30,660 nucleotides of DNA, taken from the NCBI GenBank assembly GCA_021771675.1, contig JAETOP010000039.1, positions 1-30,660 on the forward strand, in the 5' to 3' direction. Below are positions 1-7,360 of this stretch, one piece after another. The first letter of the stretch is position 1, and the number at the start of each line of letters is the position of its first letter. The stretch is from Oscillospiraceae bacterium. Lineage in GTDB: Bacteria; Bacillota_A; Clostridia; Oscillospirales; Oscillospiraceae. A model generated the notes under the pieces. It made no database searches. It had not been told where the DNA came from and saw only the letters and a program-made list of their open reading frames with translations. The translations under genes were made by a program, and so were the position numbers.

Positions 1-54
1 AAATCGTGAACACCCTTTTTGAGCAAGGAAGCACCTGATTTTTGTTACCCCCCC

Positions 55-90
55 CGCCGAAAAACTGCAAAATTTCTTCGGCGTTTTCTT
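55..90 (+). terminator. Intrinsic terminator of a gene left of the window
   Basis: CGCCGAA (55-61) pairs with TTCGGCG (77-83), and the second arm runs directly into TTTTCTT. This is the form of a Rho-independent terminator for plus-strand transcription entering from outside the window. The loop is rather long (15 nt) but A/T pairs inside it could shorten it. Confidence 0.55.
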
Positions 91-240
91 ACAATTTCAA
101 ATTGGCGTTGACACCGTTGGTACGCTCGTATATCGTAAGGCAGTCACGATGTAGTCCTGGCGGTACTTCTCCCGGCGAGTATAAACTTTGACGGTGGGTA
201 TTCAGTTGTCGAGGTGCATCGAACGGCCAATAGAATCTGC

Positions 241-269
241 TTGACATTTTGTCCCATATATTTTAGACT
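241..269 (+). promoter_or_regulatory. Sigma-70-type promoter before the zinc-ribbon gene
   Basis: TTGACA (241-246) is followed after 17 nt by TAGACT (264-269), giving a consensus -35 box, ideal spacing and an acceptable -10 box. It lies about 120 nt before the chosen start at 393. A weaker TTGACA/TATCGT pair sits at 108-136. The rest of 91-240 carries no gene or repeat that I can recognise. Confidence 0.55.
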
Positions 270-392
270 TATTTTTAATATCACGATTTTATTGGTCGCC
301 ACATCTTGCAGTCTAACACGATAGGTCGCCCCTTGTCAAGACCTATCGTTTTGCAGGCGAATAGTGTGTCTAATCTGAGAGGGAGTTTTTTC

Positions 393-1361
393 ATGTCTGA
401 GTATATGTTTAAGACCTATATCGCTAACGGAAGGGAATATTTCATTTACAGCGATGATGTTTCTGACGACCGCTTCACACAAAAAATAGACTTTCCGTTT
501 TCGGAAAGCCTATTTTCCTTGCTCGACCTGGACATCTGGAAACGGGAACCCCAAATCAAGAAAATCGACCGTGCGCTTTTAGAGTTGTACAGGACCCGTG
601 ACGCCAGATACACCGAAGATGTATTCTTTACCTTGCAGAGCTTATCCGATGTGCATATATTCTTTAAGCTGCTGTTCCTGGATTGGTCCAAGAGACTGAA
701 CGAGGCAGAGAAGGATAACTTCGCTCACGCATCTGACATGCTGCCCCACAAGGCCATTGCGCATATCCCCAGCAATATTGATTACGCCCAGAAACAGATC
801 AAGGATCTGCTGGAGCGTGTGTTGGACATGGATGCCAGCAAGCGTTCTGTTTCCAGCAGGCTCTATGATTATTACAAGGACCCTTATCACGTAGACCCAC
901 GTCCGTTTGAGTTCCACCCGTTGACGGTATCTTTTGAGATGATCGACCGAAACGCCTATGCGGAAGTCCTTTATCCGAAGAGCATCTACGACTTGATCGA
1001 TTACTATCTGCGGGAGTGGGTCAGGCGGGAACAGAAGATGCGGGTCTGCAAAAATTGCGGAAAGTATTTCGCAATCACCGGGCGGACCAACGCCGAATAC
1101 TGTGACCGCGTGTTTGATTCGAAGGGGCGTACCTGCAAAGACGTCGGCGCCATAGCGAAGTGGACACGGGAAAAAGATACAGACGATGTCTTCAAGGCAT
1201 ACCGCCGGGAATATAAAAAGCGGTTTGCTTGGACGAAGTCCGGGAAGATTCTGCCGGAGGAACTATACGCCTGGGGTGAACGCGCCAGAGAAAAGAAGGC
1301 CGAGTGCGACAGTGGAAAGATCACACTGGAGGAATATACGACTTGGTTAAAGGAATCGTAA
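393..1361 (+). CDS. Zinc-ribbon-like protein, probably DUF6076 family
   Basis: A soluble protein of 322 residues and unknown function. The C-terminal third carries a cysteine pattern typical of a zinc knuckle or ribbon (V-C-K-N-C-G, then Y-C-D and T-C-K), followed by a basic, helical tail (KAYRREYKKRF). The N-terminal half is charged and helical with no catalytic motif that I know. I chose ATG 393 because GAGAGGGAG lies just before it; the frame stays open to a TTG at 306, but that start has no ribosome site. The layout resembles clostridial DUF6076 proteins, which often occur in accessory DNA. It stands alone on the plus strand opposite the following minus-strand block, in keeping with an accessory gene at the edge of a mobile or decayed region. 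The family name is from memory and moderately sure; that the gene is real is well supported by its promoter, ribosome site and codon use. Confidence 0.6.
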   Translation: MSEYMFKTYIANGREYFIYSDDVSDDRFTQKIDFPFSESLFSLLDLDIWKREPQIKKIDRALLELYRTRDARYTEDVFFTLQSLSDVHIFFKLLFLDWSKRLNEAEKDNFAHASDMLPHKAIAHIPSNIDYAQKQIKDLLERVLDMDASKRSVSSRLYDYYKDPYHVDPRPFEFHPLTVSFEMIDRNAYAEVLYPKSIYDLIDYYLREWVRREQKMRVCKNCGKYFAITGRTNAEYCDRVFDSKGRTCKDVGAIAKWTREKDTDDVFKAYRREYKKRFAWTKSGKILPEELYAWGERAREKKAECDSGKITLEEYTTWLKES

Positions 1362-1490
1362 GAGACTGACTCTGGCCTTCCACTTATAAGAAAAAGCATT
1401 TCGCTTTCTGTATGATGCTGATAAGGAGTACCTGGAGGAACTAATACCTTAATCCATGAACCTACCCGATATCTGCAAAAAGGCATCTTA

Positions 1491-1531
1491 ACAAAGGAAC
1501 TGGCAGCCATGACGGCTACCAGCTCCTTTGT
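1491..1531 (-). terminator. Hairpin terminator after the short-chain dehydrogenase gene
   Basis: An 18-bp stem with two mismatches (ACAAAGGAACTGGCAGCC against GGCTACCAGCTCCTTTGT) encloses a five-base loop about 45 nt past the stop of the dehydrogenase gene. The T tract on the minus strand is broken (TTGTTAAGATGCCTTTTT), so termination may be partial. As a symmetric stem it could also end plus-strand transcripts from the gene at 393-1361. Confidence 0.55.
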
Positions 1532-1574
1532 CAATGTACACATTAGTTATCGTTTACGGTTCTTTCACAGGCGC

Positions 1575-2333
1575 TCAGAAAATAGTGTAGCCACCATCCA
1601 CAGCCAAAGCCGCACCATGGATAAAGCTTGCTTCATCGCTCGCCAAGAACGCAACTGCTTGTGCGACCTCATCGGGTCTGCCGGCTCGTGTGGCAGGGCT
1701 CATTTTGATCTTCATGCACACCGGATGCTGCGGGATTGCCAGAACGCGAGCGATCATATCTGTCTCAATGGGACCCGGGAGCACGGCATTGATACGAACG
1801 CCGGTGCGGCCATGATCCATAGACATCTGCCTGGTCAGCCCCAGCAGACCGTGCTTAGCGGAGGTATAGGCTAACCCGCCCCGGCCCGCGCCAGTGGAGG
1901 CCATGGAGGCAATGTTGACGATAGCGCCGCCGCCCTGTTCCTCCATGACAGGGATCACCTTCTTGCACAGCATGAAGGGTGCGGTGAGATTGGTTGCCAG
2001 GACTTTATTCCATTCATCCATGGTGATGTCATTCATGTTAGCGGTAGAACCGCCCACACCCGCGTTGTTCACCAGAATGTCAATGCGGCCGTATGTATCC
2101 AGCGCAGCCTTCACCAGCGCAGCCAGACTCTCCTCAGTGGTAACATCGGTCTTGCAGAAAATGGCCTCGCCGCCGTCGGCCTTGATTTCAGCCACGCAGC
2201 TATCGCCCAATTCTGCGTTAGTGCCCACCACGACAACCTTAGCGCCTTCGGCGGCAAAAAGTTTGGCAGTAGCGCGGCCAATGCCGCGGGTCGATCCGGT
2301 GATAATGGCAACTTTGTTCTCCAGTTTCATCAT
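1575..2333 (-). CDS. Short-chain dehydrogenase/reductase (FabG-like)
   Basis: An NAD(P)-dependent oxidoreductase of the classical SDR family, 252 residues, the usual length. TGSTRGIG (12-19) is the cofactor-binding glycine motif, NNAG (89-92) the structural motif, and S143, Y156 and K160 (YTSAK) the catalytic set. It ends GGYTIF as many FabG relatives do. Start at 2333 follows AAAGGA with a 7-nt gap. It is the last gene of the minus-strand group that holds oleate hydratase and the flavoenzyme/ADC fusion. In Lactobacillus plantarum an SDR (CLA-DH) oxidises the 10-hydroxy fatty acid made by the hydratase to a 10-oxo acid and reverses this at the end of the pathway; by context this gene is a candidate for that step. 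SDRs have broad and poorly predictable substrates, so 3-oxoacyl-ACP reductase, hydroxysteroid or other alcohol dehydrogenase activity cannot be excluded. Family call sure, substrate inferred. Confidence 0.9.
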   Translation of the reverse strand: MMKLENKVAIITGSTRGIGRATAKLFAAEGAKVVVVGTNAELGDSCVAEIKADGGEAIFCKTDVTTEESLAALVKAALDTYGRIDILVNNAGVGGSTANMNDITMDEWNKVLATNLTAPFMLCKKVIPVMEEQGGGAIVNIASMASTGAGRGGLAYTSAKHGLLGLTRQMSMDHGRTGVRINAVLPGPIETDMIARVLAIPQHPVCMKIKMSPATRAGRPDEVAQAVAFLASDEASFIHGAALAVDGGYTIF

Positions 2334-2408
2334 GTGCGCTTCCTTTCCATTTCATATAGTCAGTGAAAGATGATATTTCTTTGGGTGTAATCAGGTGATA
2401 GGGCCTCC

Positions 2409-5222
2409 TCAGATCCGGCCTGTTTCCATAAACGCTGTCCGGTCATAGCGCCCGGTGAGGAGATAGGGCACCACCGCATCAGCGTCCACCTTCTCCGCCA
2501 GATTCAGCTTGTGAACCATCAAGTCGTTGCTGGAGTATGCACCGCCCACGATGGTGTGGATAGGCAGTTCCGCCCAGGGATCGTCCACAGAGGACCGAAG
2601 CTGCAATGCGGCAAAGCCGGGTTCCCAGGTGTGGTATGTATATTCGCACAGGTTCTGCAGCAGGCAGCCGTTCATAAAGTGACTGATGCCCTGCTGGTCA
2701 GGTTCCCGGTCAAAATGGAAGTAGAAACCACCGCCGTAGGTCTTTTTGCCTGGAGCCGGGAACTGATACAGTGTACCGGTCAAGGGGCTGTTGTACTGAC
2801 CGAGCTCCATCTTCAGGTCCACCAGTTGAGTGCCCCGGCGGGTGACCTGAGCCGTGACGGAATCGCCGCTGCGCCGGATGACGAACTCAGCCCCCAGTTT
2901 CTTGGGGATGGATCCGTTATCCCGGCCACACTGGACTGCCATTTCGGCACCGGGACCGCCCAGCACCAGGCCCAGAGGATACAGGCCCAAGGTGGTGCCA
3001 TAAGTGGCATAGACACCCAGAATGGCTTCGTAATAGTCATCGGCAAACGTAGGTTCCTTCACATGGCAGACGGACAGTGTCACCACAGGGATGGAGAAGG
3101 GCTTCAGCGGGGGAGGAAGCAGGCGGGCAATGGCGGCAGGATCTGTCAGGTACGCCAAATATACGCCCTCCTGATTCCGCATCAGGGACACCTTTCCGAA
3201 GTTGGGCAGATCTTCAGCGGGCACACGGAAACTGGGTGCCTTCACCATCGGGCGGAAGAGCTGACGTCCAGCCTCATAGCCACTGCGGGTAGCGGGGGCG
3301 ATGGTGCCGTCCTTTACAGCGCTGCCCACCACCACAGTCTCCAGGCCCTTAGCACGCAGTACCTCTGCCAGGGCGTTGTCCGGACGGAAGCCCAGCGACA
3401 GCACCACCGCATCTGCGGAGACAGTGACCTCGGCATGATCCGCCAGCCGCTCCAACACAACCTGATTCTCCCGAATCTCTTTCAGGGAGTGAGCCAGCAG
3501 GAATTTGGCTCCGTGTTGATTCAGCCGCCCACAGATGTCCGCCACATTGGTGTGGTTAGCCGTGGGTGCCACTTTATCCAGCTGATCCACAATGGTGACA
3601 GTGTTCCCTGCGGCACACAGATATTCGGCAGTCTCAATACCGGTGTTGCCTGCGCCGATAACCACAGCCTGTTTGCCAGACAAGGACACCTTTCCGGACA
3701 GAACCTCCTCAATGGTGTGGACATTGTCACCATGGACGCCAGGGATGCTCTCCGGCACCACGGATTTAGAACCCGTGGCCACCACCACGGCATCAGGCTG
3801 GAGTGCCGCCACAGTGTCAGCGGTAACCTCTGTGTTCAGCTGAACTTCCACGCCCAGACGCTGGAAGGCGTTGGCGTAATAGTCGGCCACCCACTGCATC
3901 CGCTCTTTCAGCGGAGGCTTTTTAGCCAGATTTACGGTACCGCCCAGTTCGCTGCCCCGATCCAGCAGCGTGACCTTCACACCCCGCTCCGCCAGAGTTT
4001 TGGCAGCCATCATGCCTGCGGGACCGCCACCCACGACCACGGCGGTGTGACTCTGAATATCCCGCTCCAGATCGCCGTACTTCCGCTCCCGGGCCATCCG
4101 GGGATTTAGAGCGCACTCGGGGGGAAGGCCCGCGGCATTCCACTGATTCAGGCTTTCGAAGCAGCGCAGGCAGTTGATGCACTTGCACAGCTCCGCTTCT
4201 CGGCCCTCCTGGACTTTTTTGCCCCACTGCTCATCCGCCAGCCAGCTACGGCCCATGGACACGAAGTCCTCCACGCCGTCAGCCAGGAATTGCTCTGCCA
4301 CAGCAGGCTCCCGGATGGAGGAGACGCCGATGACAGGGATATGCACATGGTCTTTGACGGCCTTGATGAGCTCCCGCCGCCAGCCCTGGGGATAGGAAAT
4401 AGGTTCTACGCAGGTAATGCCAGTTTCGTACAGGCCCACGGATACATCAATAAAGTCAATGCCCATGGTCTCCAAAGCCATGGCGATCTTCACGCCGTCC
4501 TGGATGTGGATGTAGTCCTCATTAACACCAGTTTTATCCAGAAATTCCTCTACACTGAGGCGGACACCGATGGGGAAATCGGGGCCGCAGGTTTCGCGGA
4601 TGCCGGCAATGATCTCAGAGATCATCCGCAGGCGGTTTTCAAAGCTGCCGCCGTACTGGTCCTCCCGCTTGTTGGTATAGGGAGACAGGAACTGCTGGAG
4701 CAGATAGCCGTGGGCGGCGTGAAGCTCCACACCATCACAGCCCGCCTTCTGTACCCGAGCCGCGCCAGCCACAAATTGGGCAATGAGCTGCTGGATCTCT
4801 TCGGTCGTCAGGGCGCGGGTGTCCTGTTGAAGGTATTTGCAGGGAATGGCGGAGGCGGAGACAACCGGCTGCCCGCCGGTGAGCGCAGTGACCGTTTCCC
4901 GGCCTGGGTGATGGAGCTGGATGAAGATTTTAGCCCCGTGCTTATGGACCACCGTGGCCAGCCGGGCCAGGCCGGGGATATGGCGGTCCTGGGTGACGGA
5001 CAGCTGCCGCATGAGTCCGGCGCCGTGGACATCATTGACCCGGGTGATCTCCGGGATGATCAGGCCGGCTCCGCCCATGGCGTGGGCCTCATAAAAGGCC
5101 AGCATATCTTCAGAGGGACTTCCGTCCAGTTCCGCCAGGCCGATACCCATGGGGGACATGACCAGACGGTTCTTTACTGTGATGTTGCCGATCTTACCAG
5201 GGGTAAATAGTTTTTCGTACAT
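2409..5222 (-). CDS. Enoate-reductase-type flavoenzyme fused to an acetoacetate-decarboxylase-like domain
   Basis: A 937-residue fusion. Residues 1-340 form an FMN TIM barrel of the old-yellow-enzyme/2,4-dienoyl-CoA reductase type (ELHAAHGYLLQQFLSP at 166-181, with a GGSFENR segment after it). C348, C351, C354 and C370 should bind a 4Fe-4S cluster. VVVGGGPAGMMAA (395-407) binds FAD and VVIGAGNTGIETAEY (520-534) NAD(P)H. BaiCD, FadH and enoate reductases normally end near residue 650-670. Here the chain continues for about 265 residues (about 673-937) with an acetoacetate-decarboxylase (ADC) fold: GRDNGSIPKKLG (766-777) matches GRELSAYPKKLG of the Clostridium acetobutylicum enzyme, keeping the Schiff-base lysine (K774) and its neighbour K775. 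In L. plantarum an ADC homologue (CLA-DC) shifts the double bond of oxo fatty acids to give an enone, which a separate flavoenzyme (CLA-ER) reduces; this protein could do both. Strong ribosome site (AGGAGG, 7 nt). Domain calls are sure; the fatty-acid substrate is inferred. Confidence 0.9.
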   Translation of the reverse strand: MYEKLFTPGKIGNITVKNRLVMSPMGIGLAELDGSPSEDMLAFYEAHAMGGAGLIIPEITRVNDVHGAGLMRQLSVTQDRHIPGLARLATVVHKHGAKIFIQLHHPGRETVTALTGGQPVVSASAIPCKYLQQDTRALTTEEIQQLIAQFVAGAARVQKAGCDGVELHAAHGYLLQQFLSPYTNKREDQYGGSFENRLRMISEIIAGIRETCGPDFPIGVRLSVEEFLDKTGVNEDYIHIQDGVKIAMALETMGIDFIDVSVGLYETGITCVEPISYPQGWRRELIKAVKDHVHIPVIGVSSIREPAVAEQFLADGVEDFVSMGRSWLADEQWGKKVQEGREAELCKCINCLRCFESLNQWNAAGLPPECALNPRMARERKYGDLERDIQSHTAVVVGGGPAGMMAAKTLAERGVKVTLLDRGSELGGTVNLAKKPPLKERMQWVADYYANAFQRLGVEVQLNTEVTADTVAALQPDAVVVATGSKSVVPESIPGVHGDNVHTIEEVLSGKVSLSGKQAVVIGAGNTGIETAEYLCAAGNTVTIVDQLDKVAPTANHTNVADICGRLNQHGAKFLLAHSLKEIRENQVVLERLADHAEVTVSADAVVLSLGFRPDNALAEVLRAKGLETVVVGSAVKDGTIAPATRSGYEAGRQLFRPMVKAPSFRVPAEDLPNFGKVSLMRNQEGVYLAYLTDPAAIARLLPPPLKPFSIPVVTLSVCHVKEPTFADDYYEAILGVYATYGTTLGLYPLGLVLGGPGAEMAVQCGRDNGSIPKKLGAEFVIRRSGDSVTAQVTRRGTQLVDLKMELGQYNSPLTGTLYQFPAPGKKTYGGGFYFHFDREPDQQGISHFMNGCLLQNLCEYTYHTWEPGFAALQLRSSVDDPWAELPIHTIVGGAYSSNDLMVHKLNLAEKVDADAVVPYLLTGRYDRTAFMETGRI

Positions 5223-5243
5223 AGAAACTCCTCCTTTTTGTAA

Positions 5244-6599
5244 TCAGACACCGCATGTTTTCTGCGTTTTACTGTCCTCCCACAGCCGCTCCGCCTCGGG
5301 TTTCCAGTTCTCTGCGTAGGTAACGCACTTGTCACACAGGTGATCCACACTCTCGGGCGATTGCAGGTCCGTGGAGTGGGCGCCGGTCTTATGCACTATT
5401 TCACGCAAAAGCTGGGGATTCTCCAGCATGGGACAGGGGCGAAGCATGTTCTTATTGAAGGGCTGTCCGTCATGATAGGCCATGAAGATGGGAGACTGGA
5501 GACATTCCAAGAGCGTCTTTTCCCGAATGTTGCTGTCAGAGTAGTGAATGAACACGCAGGGGTCCACATCACCGTTGGCATTGATGTGCAGATACCTGCG
5601 GCCGCCGGCAATACAGCCACCCACATACTCCGCGTCGTTCTGGAAGTCCATGGCGAACAGGGGCTTCTTCGCCCGGTATTTCCGGATGCGGTGATAGGTG
5701 GCGATCCGCTGCTCCGGCGTGGGCAGCAGCTCCGGAGAGGCGTCATTACCCACCGGCATATAGTGGAAGTACCAAATGAAATAGCAGCCCAGGCCGATCA
5801 GCTGATCGAAGAACGCCTCAGAGGTAATGGACTCGAAATTGGCGCTGGTGTAGCAGGCGGAAATCCCGTAGACCAGCTTTTTCCGATGCAGCAGCTCGAT
5901 GGCCTTCATGACCTTGCCGTAGACGCCGTCGCCCCGCCGGCCATCTGTGGCGCTCTCGGAGCCCTCCAGGGAAATCGCGGGGACAAAGTTCTTCACCCGC
6001 AGCATCTCGTCCGCAAAAGCCTCGTCAATCAGTGTGGCGTTGGTAAAGCTGAGGAAAATGCAGTCGGAGTGCTTTTCGCAAAGGCGGATCAGGTCCTTCT
6101 TGCGCACCAACGGCTCGCCGCCGGTGTAGATGTACATGTAGATGCCCAGTTCCTTCCCCTGCTGGATGATGCTGTCGATCTCCTCGTAGGTCAGGTTCAG
6201 CTTGTTGCCGTACTCAGCGGCCCAGCAGCCGGTGCAGTGGAGGTTGCAGGCACTGGTGGGGTCCAGAAGAATGGCCCATGGAATATTGCAGCCATATTTC
6301 TTGCGGCACTCCTCCTGCTTGGGCCATCCAACCAAGGAGGCGTTGATAAAGAAGTTCACGGCGATGGTCTTCATGACCTCCGGGTCGATGTCTGTGAGAA
6401 GCCGCTGAATGAAGGGATAGTAGGGGTGCTTCGGATCCGTGATCGCCTCGCGGATGAGCTTCCGCTGCGTTTCAAACTCGCCGCCTGCAAACTTATCCGC
6501 CCAATCCATCAGCTTTACGAGATTTTCTTTTGGATCCTTATACAGGTAGTTGAAGGCCTGCTCCAATCCGAATTTTTTGATTGCTGTTGAAGCATTCAT
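5244..6599 (-). CDS. Radical SAM protein with C-terminal cysteine-rich (SPASM-like) region
   Basis: A 451-residue radical S-adenosylmethionine enzyme. C118, C122 and C125 (CNLHCTGC) form the CxxxCxxC site for the 4Fe-4S cluster that cleaves SAM, and TGGEP (159-163) is the SAM-binding motif. The C-terminal part has further cysteines (VGGC, DPCVF, RPCPM, LCDKC), which suggests one or two auxiliary clusters as in SPASM or twitch proteins. An N-terminal helical extension of about 100 residues precedes the barrel. The start follows GGGAGG with an 8-nt gap. Its stop lies only 21 nt before the fusion enzyme gene, so the two are almost certainly cotranscribed. No precursor peptide gene is visible beside it, so peptide modification is not indicated. 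A lipid substrate would suit the neighbours, but this is a guess. Family sure, reaction unknown. Confidence 0.85.
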   Translation of the reverse strand: MNASTAIKKFGLEQAFNYLYKDPKENLVKLMDWADKFAGGEFETQRKLIREAITDPKHPYYPFIQRLLTDIDPEVMKTIAVNFFINASLVGWPKQEECRKKYGCNIPWAILLDPTSACNLHCTGCWAAEYGNKLNLTYEEIDSIIQQGKELGIYMYIYTGGEPLVRKKDLIRLCEKHSDCIFLSFTNATLIDEAFADEMLRVKNFVPAISLEGSESATDGRRGDGVYGKVMKAIELLHRKKLVYGISACYTSANFESITSEAFFDQLIGLGCYFIWYFHYMPVGNDASPELLPTPEQRIATYHRIRKYRAKKPLFAMDFQNDAEYVGGCIAGGRRYLHINANGDVDPCVFIHYSDSNIREKTLLECLQSPIFMAYHDGQPFNKNMLRPCPMLENPQLLREIVHKTGAHSTDLQSPESVDHLCDKCVTYAENWKPEAERLWEDSKTQKTCGV

Positions 6600-6669
6600 T
6601 ATGACATCCTCCCTTATGTATTTTGATTTCTTTTTATAAAAGCTCTATGGGCATGTATAGGTACAAATT

Positions 6670-7260
6670 CTACTTGATTTCCTCATGTTCACTTCCGGTG
6701 ACAATCGGCGGTTGATGGTGATTGACTTTAACAGATGTCAGAACCGTAATGAAATTCAATGCACCTTCCATAAGGAGGGCCAGTCCCAGCAAAATCATAA
6801 CAATCCGTGCGTTTTCTGACGGGCGGAAAACCAGCAGAAAGCCAACGACGCCGGTGATAATCGCCACCACGAGGATCAGCCACCACTGGCGAATGCCAAA
6901 TGCTTTTGAATCGACGGAAATTTGTATTTTCAAAAGCGCATCGGCAAGCGTATAAATTCCCAGAAGAACGCAGATGAGACTGGTCATAATGCGTGTGCGG
7001 AGTATCAGAATCGCGCCAAGCGCAATGAGCAAAATACCAATTGCCAAATCATATTGAAAAGCCAATCGGTATAAGTCATTTGAGCAATAGCCGATAATTT
7101 TTACAATGCCGAACAGAATCAGGATTCCGCCGCCAAGTCGGCATAACAGCGAAACGGAAAAATTCGGAACAGCGATCAGCACAATGCCCAGCACACCAAT
7201 CAGTATGGAAATGATAATATAGCCGACCTTTGCGGCCCAAATCCGCTTATTTGAGGGCAC
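6670..7260 (-). CDS. HdeD/DUF308 family membrane protein
   Basis: A small integral membrane protein (196 residues) with about six hydrophobic helices in pairs and an acidic, histidine-containing tail (VNHHQPP...EHEEIK). The repeated pattern of helix, short loop with charged residues and glycine-rich helix matches the DUF308/HdeD family, whose namesake in enterobacteria is linked to acid resistance; its biochemical role is unknown. An ATG at 7302 is in frame but lies inside the terminator hairpin at 7292-7335. I prefer GTG at 7260, which is 9 nt after GGAAGGAG. The gene sits between oleate hydratase and the radical SAM gene on the same strand. A link to membrane stress from hydroxy or oxo fatty acids is possible but not shown. 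Confidence 0.75.
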   Translation of the reverse strand: MPSNKRIWAAKVGYIIISILIGVLGIVLIAVPNFSVSLLCRLGGGILILFGIVKIIGYCSNDLYRLAFQYDLAIGILLIALGAILILRTRIMTSLICVLLGIYTLADALLKIQISVDSKAFGIRQWWLILVVAIITGVVGFLLVFRPSENARIVMILLGLALLMEGALNFITVLTSVKVNHHQPPIVTGSEHEEIK

Positions 7261-7291
7261 TGCCAACATCTCCTTCCCTTTGTTATAGAAT

Positions 7292-7335
7292 GGGGCTCCC
7301 ACACTCTGACAGGCTCGGCTGAGTGTGGGAGCCCC
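7292..7335 (-). terminator. Hairpin between oleate hydratase and DUF308 genes
   Basis: A perfect 15-bp stem (GGGGCTCCCACACTC with GAGTGTGGGAGCCCC) around a 14-nt loop lies 25 nt past the oleate hydratase stop. Neither side has a clean T run, so it may act as an attenuator or RNA-processing/stability element that sets different levels for the hydratase and the genes behind it. Confidence 0.6.
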
Positions 7336-7360
7336 GTTTCATTTACCAGAACATTCTGGT

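Noticed and set aside
2511..5210. Plus-strand open frames of 532 and 306 codons opposite the fusion enzyme gene
   Set aside because: They are antisense shadows without recognisable motifs or ribosome sites; the minus-strand frame carries all flavin, Fe-S and ADC motifs.
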